This document shows positions 25,214-37,060 of a DNA stretch of 64,000 bases, one piece after another. This stretch comes from Penium margaritaceum. Lineage: Eukaryota; Streptophyta; Zygnematophyceae; Desmidiales; Peniaceae. The translations under genes and the position numbers were made by a program. Numbering within the stretch: the first letter of the stretch is position 1; every line of letters starts with the position of its first letter. Under the pieces are notes generated by a model. It had not been told where the DNA came from and searched no databases. It saw only the letters and a list, made by a program, of their open reading frames with translations. The stretch is taken from positions 65,737 to 129,736 of the forward strand of contig SZWC01001179.1 in NCBI GenBank assembly GCA_023375785.1, in the 5' to 3' direction.

Positions 25214-26929
25214 GGCAACCCTGTGAAAGACACGTGATTTGTTCTCCTCTTGTTGACGGGACTCTGAACGAGCTATGACATGGTACGAGAGACGTTGGTT
25301 TGCCAGCCAACTCTCGACCTGGATTTCATCTGCACGCCTCTCGTAGAGGTAGAACTGAGTCGCAATGCAGCAAATAGCAATGACGGGAGCAGCAGTAGTG
25401 AAGCAGCTTTCATGGCCATGGGCTCACGCAACCAGCAACAGCAGTAGTCCAGGCAACAAAGAGGCAAGAATGACGGCAACTGCCACTATTACCTGAAAGA
25501 GGGACACTACAAGAAAGAGTGCTTCAAGTTCAAGAGGGACCAGAGGAGCAGCAACAGTAGCAGAAAAAGCAGCAATGTCCACAACAACAGCAGCAGCAAT
25601 CACAACAACGTCAGTAGCAGCAACAATAACAGCAGTTGCAGAACCAGAATGCGCGAATGCCTTTTCATGGCGAAGTCTGACATATCGCAGAAGGAAAAGG
25701 CGCATCTGGCGTGGTACAAGGACTCCGGTTGTACCAAGAGCCTGACGCAACACAAGGAGTGGTTAACGTAGCTGCTCTCCATTCTCCCCTGTTTGATTGG
25801 TTTTGGTGATGATCGGGTGGTGTATACCGAGGGGATTGGTATTGTGGAGATGTCGTTAGAGACCCCGTGTAGCATTAAAGTGAGAGTGTTCCATGGTATG
25901 CTGTATGTACCTGATGTTTCGTTCAACCTTCTTTCAGTGTCCTCTCTCCCCAACACAAGACTACGAGTCCTCTTTGATGATGACTATGGCTACATCCTTG
26001 ACAAGGAAACCAGAGAGGAGTACCGCATACTGGGGGCGACCAAGATCCCACCGGAGTAAAGTCTTGTAGCAGTGGTGCAGGCTACAGATGGAAAAGTGGC
26101 ATGCGCGCTAGAACCACATCAGCATGCACGCTTGGCAGTAACTTCAAAAAAAGCACATGGTACGTGACTTGTGGACCATCTCTTACTTTGAGCAGCAGTT
26201 ATACATCGGCTGTTTTGAGGGGAAGTAGCATCGCGAGGCATTCTTGGGAGCAGGGGAGCGCATGAACAAGGTAATGGAGTTGGTCTACACAGACTTGTGT
26301 GGCCAGATGCAGACCCATAGCTTTGGAGGCTCTAGGTATTTTCTCATTTTCATTGATGATTTCAGCCGTTACATTGTTGTGTACTTCTTTCCCTCCAACG
26401 ACCACTGCTTTGACAAGTTCAAGGAGTTCAAGGCCATGGTGGAGAACCAGACTGGTAGGAAAATCAAGGCATTGTACAGCGACCGCAGTGGAGAGTACCT
26501 GAGCAAGGAGTTTCAGGACTACCTCATAGCAGCAGGCATCAAGGCGCAGCGCACTATGGCATATTTGCCGCAGCACAATGGCGTAGCAAAACGCGCCAAC
26601 CGCATGATCGTTGTGTGGACGCACTCCATGTTGCACGTAGCTTGGATCACTTATGACTTTTGGGCAGAAGCAGTGAGTAGTGTACTGTACATCAAGAATG
26701 GTAGTCTAACTAAGCCAAACTAGATGACAAGGCCAAACTGAGCAGCACGCCGCTGGAGACGCGGCCGTACCTCGTGAGCTTCAATGGAGAAGCGGATACA
26801 ATTGAGCGGCAGAAGTGCCAAAGCACCGTTGGAACTCTTTAGTACCAGATGGTGGCAACCATGCCGGACCTCGCATAGGCTATTAGCGCTGTGAGCCACC
26901 ACATGGCCAGTCTCGGACCTGAGCACCAG
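25214..26929 (+). mobile_element. Family 1 gag end, protease, integrase, RT tail (copy B)
   Basis: Duplicate of 8876-10590. It holds the gag end with glutamine-rich tail (25214-25640), the protease-side frame with LYVPDVSFNLLSVSSLPN (25793-26059), the GAG-pre-integrase region (about 26080-26240), the integrase core (26244-26723) and an RT tail piece (26730-26929). By eye, about 95% of bases agree with copy A in the integrase. It is a fossil with many breaks. Confidence 0.85.
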
Positions 26930-27541
26930 ATCCGCTTCACTGCCTTCAAGTGCTCAGGTCCGGGGTTTGCCATGTGCTGGCTCACAGCGCTAACAGCCTG
27001 TGCGAGGTCCGGCCTGGTTGCAACCATCAGGTACATGAGACTGCGAACGAGACTTTGGTACTTCTGCCGCTCAGCTGCATCTGCTACATTATTGAAGCTC
27101 AGGAGGTACTACGGCGTCTCCTGCGGTGTAGTAATGGGTTTTGCCTCTGCCATGCCAAACTACTGCAAGACATCCTTGATGTAGCAGCTCTGCTCCAGTG
27201 AGAGAGAGTGTGATTTGCGGTCACGCCTGATCTCGATACCGAGATCAGACATCAGGAAGCGCTCCTGCATGGCCTCCTTGAATTCATGTAGTGCAAATTT
27301 GCTGTTAGAAAGGTGGAACATGTCATCCACATACACGATGATGATAAGAACCTCATGTTCATGCTACTAGGATAGACGCTTTAGTCACACTCACTATGCT
27401 CGAACCCCATGCACTGCAATGCCACATTGAACTTCTGGTTCCAAGCACGCGACGCTTGCTTGAGACCATAGAGCGACTTCTACAGCTTGTAAACCAGGTG
27501 CTCTTGGCCATCCATGATGAAATCCTCTTGCTGCTCCATAT
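26930..27541 (-). mobile_element. Family 1 RT fragment, inverted (copy B), host of a later insertion
   Basis: Minus-strand reverse transcriptase, tail-to-tail with the piece ending at 26929. It is cut at 27541 by the LTR of the element at 27542-33561. The matching RT sequence on the far side of that element (33562-33594, encoding NGDLEEEIYM in reverse) shows that the element inserted into this gene. Confidence 0.8.
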
Positions 27542-28279
27542 TGTTGCAACTGGAGGAGAGAGGGAGCCTTGGAGCAGCGAGCATGTGGGACTGGAAGGGC
27601 ATCACTTGTGCTGAAGAATGGTTATTGAATCACTCAAAATGATGGAGTATATATAGAGCTAGAGCTTGGGCAAGTCCGCCCTATCACAAGCCACACCACT
27701 TAGCCATGGAGGCGAAGGCTCACACACTAGAGTCCATAATCTCAAACAAGGGAGGAAATCAGCCTAACATTCAGGCTGACTACTCACACAGGACCTAGAA
27801 AGCTATAAATAGCTCTCATGGCACACTCCTAGTGGTCACATAACCCATAATCCCATGGTGAATCACCATGTGTCCATGGCTAGCACACAAGGATCTCACC
27901 TCACCTAAAAAGCAAAAGGAGGTACCTTTTTCCTAGTCAGCTCACTATGACAAGGCAATCCAAGAATCTAGGACCTTTTTGAATATTTCTCCCATCCGGT
28001 CTTGACCCTGGATCTCTTGCCTTTTTCTTTTCTGAGTCTAAGGCATGGAGCCATCGCCCATGGTCACCCGGATACCGGTGGTTGATGTCCCCGAATACTT
28101 CGAAAATTCATATCTCCTAATCCTACTGTTGGATCAGCCTCAAACTTGCATCGTAGACATTTTTCCACATGATCTTACCAATGATGAAGTCGGATTGACC
28201 ATCAGAGCAGGCATCTGGTACTTTCTTGGAACTTGCTCGTCTGGACCTGAAACTGAGGCGGATGGCTCCTTTCCCAACA
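27542..28279 (-). repeat. 3' LTR of the 6.0 kb family 1 element
   Basis: TGTTGCAACTGGAGG at 27542 to TTCCCAACA at 28279, 738 bp. The purine-rich tract that primes plus-strand synthesis would lie just inside, at about 28280-28292 on the minus strand. Confidence 0.9.
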
Positions 28280-28289
28280 ATCTCCAACT

Positions 28290-29700
28290 TTGCTGCAGTC
28301 AGAGTGGGCTCAGTCCACATGCCTTCATGCGGAAATGCTCCTTCTCACGGGTCACTGGCTTGGTGCAGAAATCAGCGACCTACTCGCTCGTTGGAGTAAA
28401 CCCCAGCTTGATAGTACCCTCCTACACCATGTGCATGATGAGGTGATATGGGATGTCTATGTGCTTGGAGCATGCATGGTGCTCAGGATTCTTGATGAGT
28501 GCAATTGTGCTCTGGTTGTCGACGTGCACAGGAATTAGAACTGCTACACTCCCTCTCATCTCTGCCATGAGACGCTGAAGCCAAACTACTTCCTTAGCTC
28601 CAAAGTTGAGAGAGCTTTCTTAGCTTCCGTGCTTGAGGTGGCCCCCACCACCTGCCGCTTGTTGCACCAGATGTCTCTGTAGCCGATGATGCTGTTGTCG
28701 TTGCCGTAATAGGTGAGGCCAATGTTGATGGTTCCAGCAAGGTAGCGGAAGATCCGCTTCACTGCCTTCTGGTGCTCAAGTCTGGGATTTGCCATGTGCT
28801 GGTTCACAGCGCTAACAGCCTGTGCGAGGTCCGGCCTCGCTGCCACCATCAGGTACATGAGGCTGCCGACGGCGCTCAGAAACGTCTACTGCTCAGCTGC
28901 ATTTGCTTCTCTATTGAAACTCACGAGGTACTGTCGCGTCTCCAGGGGCATGCCAATGTGTTTGGCCTCTGCCATGCCAAACCGCTGCAAGACATCCTTG
29001 ATGTAGCGGCTCTGCTCCAGTGAGAGAGAGCGTGATTTACGGTCATGAGTGATCTGGATACTGAGGAAGTATGATGTCTTCTCGAGATCAGATATCTGGA
29101 AGCATTCCTACATGGCTTCCTTGAACTCCTACAATGCAGACATCCTGTTGGAAAGGAGGAGCATGTCATCCACATACACGATGATGAGGAGGACCTAATG
29201 CTCATGCTACGAGCAATAGACGCAGTAGTCACACTTGCTGCGCTCGAACCCCATGCACTGCAACGCCGCATCCAACTTTTGGTTCCAAGCACGTGACGCT
29301 TGCTCGAGGCCGTACAATGACTTTTTCAGCTTGCAAACCAGGTGCTCCTGGCCATCCATGATGAACCCCTCCGGCAGGTCCATGTAAAAATTCTCCTCTA
29401 GGTCACCGTTGAGGAATGCCGTCTTGACGTCCATGTGATGGACCTCAAAGTCCTCTACTGCTGCATAGGAAAGGAGTGTACGCACAGAGGCTAACTTTGC
29501 AACAGGGGCAAATGTTTCTATGTAGTCGATGCCTTCCTCTTGCGAGTAGCCCTTGGCGATGAGCCTCGCCTTGTGCTTTTCCAGGTTGCCATGTGCTCCA
29601 CGCTTCTTCTTGAATACCCACTTGCATTTGATCACCTTACGTCTAGGTGGATGCTCAGTCAGCTCCCACTTACCGTTGTCGAGCTACGACTGTATGTGTT
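28290..29700 (-). pseudogene. Reverse transcriptase and RNase H region of the 6.0 kb element
   Basis: The RT frame at 29207-29635 contains KCKWVFKKKRGA, HHMDVKTAFLNGDLEE and KSLYGLEQASRAWNQKLDAA, all standard Copia RT blocks. The frame at 28586-28858 holds the RT/RNase H join (MYLMVAARPDLAQAVSAVNQ, KAVKRIFRYLAGT). RNase H continues to about 28290. The region would copy element RNA and remove the RNA strand. It is a fossil, interrupted several times. Confidence 0.85.
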
Positions 29701-29701
29701 G

Positions 29702-31050
29702 CTATACAGCTTCTGTCCAATCTGCTGCATCTGGTGCCACCATGGCCTCCTTGTACGATGTCGGCTCATCACAGTGTACTGCAACTGCGACGTTCATCTG
29801 GTCTGGTTTCTGGAGTATCAAGAAATGCCCGCGCTCACCAGGCTTGTAGCGCACCCTGAGAGGGTACCTCCGACTTGGTGCTGGAGCGTTAGCAGGCGGT
29901 TGACGCAGTGCCGCCGGCACAACTACTCTTGTTGATGGTGATCCATCTTCTTCTTGTGCTTTTGCCGATGAGGCCACTGTATTTGCTACATCAAACATGG
30001 GAGAGTAGACTGGTTTTCCAACTGTCACAGTGGAGGAAGGATCAAGAGAGACTGGGTTAGGATGGATATCTGCTCGTACTGCCTCATCAGCTACTGCTTT
30101 CGCTGCCTCTTCACAGACAATGTTGGTGCTGATGACGTTGCTCTTGTTGAAGACTACATCCCTAGAGATGATGAGGTGGCCTGTATCCCTCTCATAGAGG
30201 CGATACGCCTTGCTTGCCACGTCGTAGCCAATCATCAGCATTTGCGCGCTCTTCACGTCCCACTTTTGCCGCTTCTCTTTTGGTACGTGCATGTTCATCA
30301 AGCTGCTCAACAGGCGAAGATGACCCACGCTCAGCTTCTTGCCGAACCACGATTTGTACGGCGTCATCTGCTCCACGACCTTGGTTAGACTGTGATTTTT
30401 AATGTGCACCGCAGTACTCATTGCTTCGGCCTAAAAGTCGTACGTGAGTTGAGCCCTGTATAACATGGAGCACGCCGACTCAACGATGGTACGGTTTGCA
30501 CGTTCTCCTACACTGTTTTGCTTTGGCAAGTATGGCGCGGTGCGCTACGCTTTGATGCCTCCTGCTGGAAGGAAGTCCTACAACTCCTTGCTCATATACT
30601 CTCCACCGTGGTCACTACGCAGTGTCTTGATTTTCTTGCCAGTCTGGTTCACCACCATGGCTTTGAACTCCTTGAACCTCTCAAAGCACTGGTCCTTGGA
30701 GGAAAGGAAGTACACAGCAATGTAACGGCTGAAATCATCAATAAAGGTGAGAAAATACCTAGAGTCTCCAAAACTCTGAGTCTGCATCGGGTCACATAAA
30801 TCTGTGTGGACCACCTCTAGCACCTCCTTCACGTGCTTCCGTGCTGCAGAGAACGCCTCGCCATGCTGCTTCCCCTCCAAACAGCCGATGCAGAACTGCT
30901 CCTCAAAGTTAGAGATGGTGGGAAAATCACGCACCATTTGCTTTGTTTGAAGTTGCTGCAAGATGCGCATGCCAATGTGACCGAAGCGCACATGCCAGGT
31001 TTTGCCATCTGTGGCCTGCACCACTGCCACAAGACTCTGCTCGCGCGGGA
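29702..31050 (-). pseudogene. Integrase and linker region of the 6.0 kb element
   Basis: The frame at 30578-31360 carries the GAG-pre-integrase region (WHVRFGHIG), the zinc-binding CIGC and the integrase core (DSRYFLTFIDDFSRYIAVYF, DHGGEYMS). The frame at 29702-30421 holds the C-terminal part (TPYKSWFGKKLSVGHLRLL, MLMIGYDVASKAYRLYERDT), then a variable serine/proline-rich linker and the start of RT. Integrase inserts the element DNA into the nucleus. It is broken. Confidence 0.85.
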
Positions 31051-31480
31051 TCTTGGTCGCCTCCAGCAAGCGGTACATGTCGCCTTCTTTCATTGACCTC
31101 GCCAACTCCTCCCCTGTTTCCTTGTCGATGATGTAGCCATAGTCATTGTCAAAGACGAATCGCAGTCCTGTGTTGGTGAGAAAGGATACTGAAAGAAGAT
31201 TGAACATAGCATTAGGTACGTACAGCACGCCATGGAACACTCCCCCTTCAATACCATGCGGGGTCTCCAACCACATCTCCACAATCCCAATCCCCTCAGC
31301 ATACACCACCTGATCATCACCCAAAGCAATGGGACGGGAGGGAATGGAGAGCAGCTGCATAAACCATTCCTTGTGGTGCGTCAGGCTCTAGGTACACCCG
31401 GATTCCTTATACCATGCCAGATCCGCCTTCTCCTTTTCCGACATGTCAAACTTCGCCATGAAGAGGCGGTCGCGCACCTC
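31050..31480 (-). pseudogene. Protease region of the 6.0 kb element
   Basis: The frame entering from 31360 has LGDDQVVYAEGIGIVEM and GVLYVPNAMFNLLSVSFLTN, the body of the Copia aspartic protease and its downstream segment. The catalytic end lies at about 31390-31440, where the reverse strand encodes a WY-DSG-type stretch. The protease would cleave the gag-pol polyprotein. Confidence 0.7.
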
Positions 31481-31489
31481 CTTGGCAAC

Positions 31490-32330
31490 GTTCATATTAC
31501 CAAAATGACGTACGCCGGTCTGGTTCTGCTGCTGCTGCTACTGCTGCTGACGTTCCTGTGACTGTTGCTGATGTTGTTGTAGAGATTGCTGCTTTTGTTG
31601 CTGTTGCTGCTGCTCCTTCTGGTTCCTCTTGAACTTGAAGCACTCTTTCTTGTAGTGCTCTTCTTTCTGGCAATAGTGGCGTTTACCCTTGTTCTTGCCT
31701 CTTTGCTAGCCAGACTGTTGCTACTGTTGGTTGCGTGAGCCCATGGCCATGAAAGCTGCTTCACTGTTGCTACTAGGGCCATTGCGCTTTGCTGCATTGC
31801 GACGCAGTTCTACCTGTACCAGGTGCGTACAGATGAAGTCGAGGTCGAGAGTCCGCTGGCACTCCAACGTCTCTCGTACCGTTTCATAGCTCATTGGGAG
31901 TCCCCTCAGCAAGAGGAGGACGAAGCGCGTGTCTTCCAAAGGGTTGCTGGCCGCTTTCAGCTACTTTGCCAGCTATTTTGCTCTGTCCAAGTACGCCTCC
32001 ATCCTTTTGCCACCCTGCATTTTGAACGCCATCATCTTCTCCTCCAAAAGCATGAGGAATATAGAATCCTTGATCTCATACTTCTTGCACAACGTGTCCT
32101 ACCGCTGTTTTGTAGTAGCCTTGTCACTCACGTACTGAAGATGCAGGTTGGAGATGGTGTTAACAAGCAACATATAAGCCTGCCTGTCCTTCTTCTTCCA
32201 CTCCTCATATGCCGTTGCTACAGTTATAGATGAAATTGCATCTGCTGCACCTTTCTGCGGCATCTTCCTTGTCACCGCCTGGAGGCCAGCAGACTGGATA
32301 TTTGGAAAAACTAAGCCCACCACTGGAAAA
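31490..32330 (-). pseudogene. gag region of the 6.0 kb element
   Basis: Frames at 32099-32323 (ATAYEEWKKKDRQAYMLLVN, LQYVSDKATTKQ) and 31721-31939 (FVLLLLRGLPMSYETVRETL) are characteristic of Copia gag (UBN2/DUF4219 type). Towards 31500 lie a zinc-knuckle-like stretch and a glutamine-rich run made of CAG/CAA repeats. Gag forms the particle. The open frame on the same strand at 31492-31797 is a frame shadow of this tail. Confidence 0.8.
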
Positions 32331-32810
32331 TTCAGCTCAAAACCTTTCGGATTGACCTATAAAACAGGGTCATCAAAAAGGGATTTTGAAAGATATGCCC
32401 TCTTGAAAACAAGGTATGCTTGTGCTCCTACTCAAACTCACACCAGCCAGCTTGTTAACGGCGTTTCTCCCAAACAAACCAATGGAATGCAAATGGTTTT
32501 GCACCAATGGAAAGCTGAAGAATTATTATTTAATTCGTACATACTAATTTTTTAATTTGACAAACAAACGAGGGAGTTATGGTCATCACAAGGCGACAGT
32601 CTTACTCAGAGAGAAGAGTGTAGCCCAGCCAACCTCGTTTTGAGCATAACTCTCAATCCGACCATTAGATCTTGGCGGTCTTGAGCTCGTTGAAAAGCTT
32701 CTCTCTTAAACTTGAAGATGTTGTGGTCAATCCTCAAATCGGAAGAAGGTTTAACCCCAACCTGTCACTCTCAAAGTGACGACGAGCGCTGGCTGAAATT
32801 TGCAGATCTT

Positions 32811-32823
32811 GGCTCTGATACCA
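32811..32823 (-). promoter_or_regulatory. Primer binding site of the 6.0 kb element
   Basis: GGCTCTGATACCA on the plus strand, i.e. TGGTATCAGAGCC in element sense, lies two bases from the 5' LTR at 32826. It matches initiator tRNA-Met. Confidence 0.85.
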
Positions 32824-32825
32824 AG

Positions 32826-33561
32826 TGTAAGAATTGGAGAGAGGGAGCCTTGGAGGAGCGAGCATGTGGGACTGGAATGACATCACATGTGCTGAAGAAT
32901 GGTTGTTGATTCATACAAAATGATGGAGTACATATAGAGCTAGAGCTTGGACAAGTCAGCTCTCTCACAAGCCACACCACTTAGCCATGGAGGCTAAGGC
33001 TTACACACTAGAGTCCATAATCTCACACAAGGGAGGAAATCAGCCTAGCAATCAGGCTGACCACTCACACACGACCTATAGAGCTAGAGAGTGCTCTCAT
33101 GGCACACTCCTAGTGGTCACATAACTTACAATCCCATGGAGAATCGCCATGTGTCCATGGCTAGCACACAAGGATGTCACCTCACCTAAAAAGTAGGGAG
33201 AGGTACCTCTTTCCTAGGCAGTACACTCTGACAAAGTAATCCAAGAATCAAGGACCTTTTTGGATATCTCTCCCATCAGGTCTTGACCTTGGACCTCTTG
33301 CCTTTTATCTTTTCTCAGGCTAAGGCATGGAGCCATCGCCCATGGTCACCTGGAAATCAGCGGTCGATGAACCCGAATACTTCGAAAATTCATATCAACT
33401 AATCCGACCATTGGATCCGCCTCAAACCTGAACCATAGACATTTTGCCACCTGTTCTTTCCAATGAAGAAGTCGGATGGACGATCATAGCAGGGATCTGG
33501 TACTTTCCAAGATCTTGCTCTGCTGGACCTGAATCTAAGCCGAATGGCTCCTTTCCCAACA
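32826..33561 (-). repeat. 5' LTR of the 6.0 kb family 1 element
   Basis: TGTAAGAATTGGAGAGAGG at 32826 to TTCCCAACA at 33561. A TATA-like word (CTCTATATGTA in element sense, plus-strand 32930-32940) sits about 110 bases from the inner edge in the position expected for the element promoter. Confidence 0.85.
32930..32940 (-). promoter_or_regulatory. TATA-like box in family 1 LTR
   Basis: CTCTATATGTA in element sense. The same word is kept in the other family 1 LTRs (for example 40499-40509 and 51061-51071 on plus). This fits a Pol II promoter, but it is inferred from position only. Confidence 0.4.
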
Positions 33562-33594
33562 CATGTAAATCTCTTCCTCTAGGTCACCATTCAC

Positions 33595-34520
33595 GCCGGT
33601 CTGGTTCTGCTGCTGTTGCTGCTGCTGCTAATGTTGCTGTGACTGATACTGCTGTTATTGTGGAGATTGCTACTTTTACTACTACTACTGCTGCTCCTTG
33701 TGGTCCCTCTTGAACTTGAAGCACTCTTTCTTGTAGTACCCCTCTTTCTGGCAACAATGGCACTTGCCCTCCTTCTTGCCTCTCTGCTGTCTAGACTGCT
33801 CTTGCTGCCGGTTTTGTGAGCCCATCGCCATGAAAGCGGCTTCACTCCTACAACTGCTGTCATTGCGCTTTGTCGCATTACGACGCAATTCTATCGGCAC
33901 CACATACGTGCAGATGAATTCCAGGTGGAGAGTCGGCTGGCACTCAAACGTCTCTCGCACCGTGTCATGGCTTGTTGGGAGTCCCCTCAGCAAGAGGAGA
34001 ACGAAGTGCGTGTCTTCCACAGGGTTGCCGGCCACTTTCAACTGCTTTGCCAACTCCTTTGTCCTGTCCAAGTATGCCGCCATCCCTTCGACACCCTGTA
34101 TTTTCAACGTTATCATCTTCTCCAAAAGCATGAGGAATGCAGGATCCTTGCTTCCATACTTCTTGCACAATGTGTCCCACCCCTCTTTTGCAGTAGCCTT
34201 GTCACTCACGTACTGAAGATGCGGATTAGAGATGGTGTTGACAAGCAGGCAATAGGCGTATGTGTCCTTCTTCTTCCACTCCTCATATGCCACCGCTGTA
34301 GTTGTAGAAGAACTTGCATCTGCTACACCTTTTTACGACGTCTTCCCCGCCACTACCTCTGCTGCGGTGATGCCTTTTGCCTGTGGAAGCGGAGCGCGCT
34401 CGTCACCGCCTACCACCTCCCACAAGCCCCTCTCCTCCAAAAGGAGACGGGTACGGATCTTCCAGAACGTGAAGTTGGCACATCATTCCAGCCGCTCCAA
34501 GGGCTTGGCTGCTGTTACCA
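33595..34520 (-). pseudogene. gag region, family 1
   Basis: The N-terminal part reads NFTFWKIRTRLLLEERGLWE in reverse at about 34400-34480, followed by the long open piece 33685-34293 of 202 codons with the UBN2-type core and the zinc knuckle-like region. It is the best preserved gag in the window, and still part of a fossil. Confidence 0.8.
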
Positions 34521-35065
34521 TGCATGTTGCTGCCATTTTGAGACTTGGTGATGCTCAGCACTGCCCTTGAGTGGCGACGATATCCTTGCTTCTGCCGCTA
34601 CTTCTGCCACAAAACTGTCTCACATAAAAGGGACTGCAAATGCCAGCAGACTGAGAATTTCGAAAAAACTGAGCCCACCACTAGAAAATTGAGCTGAAAA
34701 CCTTTCAGATGGATCCATAAAATAGGGTCATCAACAGGCGATTTTGAAAGATATTCCCTCTTGAAAAAGGGTATGCTTTTACTCCTACTCGAGCTCATCT
34801 AGCCGGCTTGTAAACAGCGTTTCTCCCAAACGCACCAATTGAATGAAAGTATTTGTGCACCAATGGAGAGTTTAGGAATAATACTCCATTTTTAAAGTGC
34901 TACCTTTTCAATCCGACCGTTGGATCTTCGCGCTTTAGGCGTCATTGAAAAGCTCGTCATCTAAACTTAACAATCCTGTGGTCGATCTTGAAATATTACA
35001 AAGATAACACGCCAACCTGTCACCTTCAAAGTGATGGCCTATGCTGGCTGAAAGAGGTACAACTT

Positions 35066-35078
35066 GGCTCTCATACCA
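35066..35078 (-). promoter_or_regulatory. Primer binding site, family 1
   Basis: The reverse complement of the tRNA-Met site, with small differences, lies two bases from the LTR start TGTTGGAACTGGAGG at 35081. Confidence 0.75.
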
Positions 35079-35247
35079 AGTGTTGGAACTGGAGGAGAAA
35101 GGGAGCCTTGGAGCACCGAGCATGTAAGACTGGAAGGGCATGACTCAAAATGATGGAGTACATATAGAGCTAGAGCTTGGGCAATTCAACCCTCTCACAA
35201 GCCACATCACTTAGCCATGGAGGCTAAAACTCACACACTAGAGTCCA

Positions 35248-37060
35248 ATCGCTCTTCCTCAAACAACAAATCATTGACACCGCAAGAGCAACAGAAGCAA
35301 CTAAGCCTTGAAGTACCACTAGCACAACTCTGGCGTAGTACGCGCCTGAAAAAACCTTCGCCCAAGTATAACACTGAGAGTGTAGAATGGACCGGACTCA
35401 GCTGGTCATGCTTGGCTCAGGGAGAGCTTGTGAACGTAACAGAGGCTATGAACATGCCAGATGCCCCCAAGTGGAAGGAGATAGTGGATAGCGAACTCGC
35501 ATCCATTGAAAAGGACAGAACATGGGTTCTGGTGGACTGGCCTCCAAACGCACATATGGTGGGGTCAAAGTGGGTATTGTAGAAAAAGTTCAAACAAGAT
35601 GGTACTATCGATAAATATAAGGCAAGAGTTTTGGCGAAGGGATTTTCCCGGCGTGCAAGCTCAGAATACAAGGAGACCTTCGCACCTGTCGTCACCTTTG
35701 CCTCCATCAGATCCATGTTGGGAATTGCTGCAGCAAAAGATTTGTAGGTCTACCAGATGGATGTCAAGTCAGCTCTCCTCAATTAGAAGCTAGACAAATA
35801 AGAGTTGATGGAAGTGCCCGAGGGAGTGAAAGCTTCAAAGGGCAAGGTTCGTAAACTGGTCAAAGGACTCTACGGCTAGAAACAGGCAGCAAGGATGTGG
35901 TACAAGGAGATGGACGGCTTCATGGGGGGGTTTCTCTCACGCACTACCGCAATGACCCCAGTGTCCATGTGTGGGAGGTTGAGCAAGGCTTGATACTCAT
36001 TGCACTGTCAGTAGATGACCTGATCATCTGCTTGTCATCTGTCAAGCTGTTGAACAAGCTGAAGACAGATTACAACAACAGGTTCAAGATGGACATGGGT
36101 CTGCTTGAGTTCTACCTCGGGATAGCTGTCTACCGCAATCCATTAGCAGGTACTATCGAGCTGAACCACACCAAGTACATCATGGAAGTCCTAAAGCACT
36201 ACAACATGGAGGACTACAAGCCCACTAGCGCACCCATGATAACAGACATCAAGCTCTCCTCCTCCATGACCCCCATCACGGAAGCAGAACGGCATGAGAT
36301 GGAGATCATTCTGTACCAGTCCGCTATTGGCAGCCTTATGTATGCCATGGTAGGAACACGCCCTGACATTTGCTATTCTGTGGGACAAGTGAGCAAGTTT
36401 GTGACCAATGCAGGGCCACAGTAGTGGCAAGCAGTCAAGCGCATCATGCGCTATCTACAGAACACCCGATACATGGGACACTTGTTTAGAGTCCAAGAAG
36501 GATCTGACCTGCTACGGCTGGTATGCTACACAGATGCCGACAAGGAAGGAAGAATCGATGACATAAAGTTCACCTCGGACTTTGTGTGCCTTTTGAATGG
36601 TCGTGCAGTCTCTTGGACAAGTAGAAAGCAGGACTGTGTCTCCCTGTCTACCGCTGAGGCAAAGTACACCGCTCTGGCAGAAGTATGCAAGGAGACATAG
36701 TGGTTATGCAGTTTGCTTGTCGAGATGAAAGTGCCACAAACGGAGGTAACGGAGATCCGCATCGACAACAAGAACGCCATGAAAATGGCACAACATGATG
36801 TCATCTCAACGCAGACCAAGCACATCGACATCAGGTACAACTACTCACACGACCTGGTCGCAAAGGAGATCCTGGACCTGCAATACCTGGAGACCAGGAA
36901 GATACTCGCGAATTGCATGACAAAGGTACGGGACAGCGAATTGCACTCTAGAGGTACTCGAGGCATCGGTATGGTCAAAGTAGCGGACAAAGACTGAGGC
37001 CAAGACTCTTGGAGAGAGGAGAGATCTCACAGCTAATGGACAGAGATGTAAGAGATAGTT
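35248..37060 (+). mobile_element. Family 2 Copia pol (RT and RNase H), plus strand
   Basis: The order is linker end and RT start (35248-35582; TEAMNMPDAPKWKEIVDSEL), RT body (about 35590-36420; open piece 35897-36424 with YIMEVLKHYNMEDYKP and VGTRPDICYSVGQVSKF) and RNase H (36446-36997; VSLSTAEAKYTALAEV, TKHIDIRYNYSHDLVAKEI). It ends at a purine-rich tract just before the LTR at 37061. The pol pieces are longer here than in copies A and B, but it is still broken in several places and lacks gag and most of integrase. Confidence 0.85.

Larger units (their letters stand above)
27542..33561 (-). mobile_element. Most complete family 1 Copia element, 6.0 kb
   Basis: Both LTRs are present (27542-28279 and 32826-33561), with the primer site next to the 5' LTR and gag, protease, integrase, RT and RNase H between them in Copia order on the minus strand. 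The flanking 5-mers are CATAT (27537-27541) and CATGT (33562-33566), one base apart, which fits a target duplication that has aged. The two LTRs differ at roughly a tenth of positions by eye, so the insertion is old. It is older than the segmental duplication, because its left LTR is also present in copy A. Coding parts are broken in roughly ten or more places; it is not intact. Confidence 0.9.
33562..35247 (-). mobile_element. Older family 1 element: RT scrap, gag, leader, 5' LTR piece
   Basis: 33562-33594 is a scrap of RT (NGDLEEEIYM in reverse) that matches the gene interrupted at 27541. It is followed on the minus strand by gag (33595-34520; longest open piece 33685-34293, with YEEWKKKDTYAYCLLVNTIS and KCHCCQKEGYYKKECFKF, a zinc knuckle-like stretch), leader, primer site (35066-35078) and the inner 167 bp of a 5' LTR (35081-35247). 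Protease and integrase are not seen. It stops abruptly at a plus-strand family 2 piece. Confidence 0.8.
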
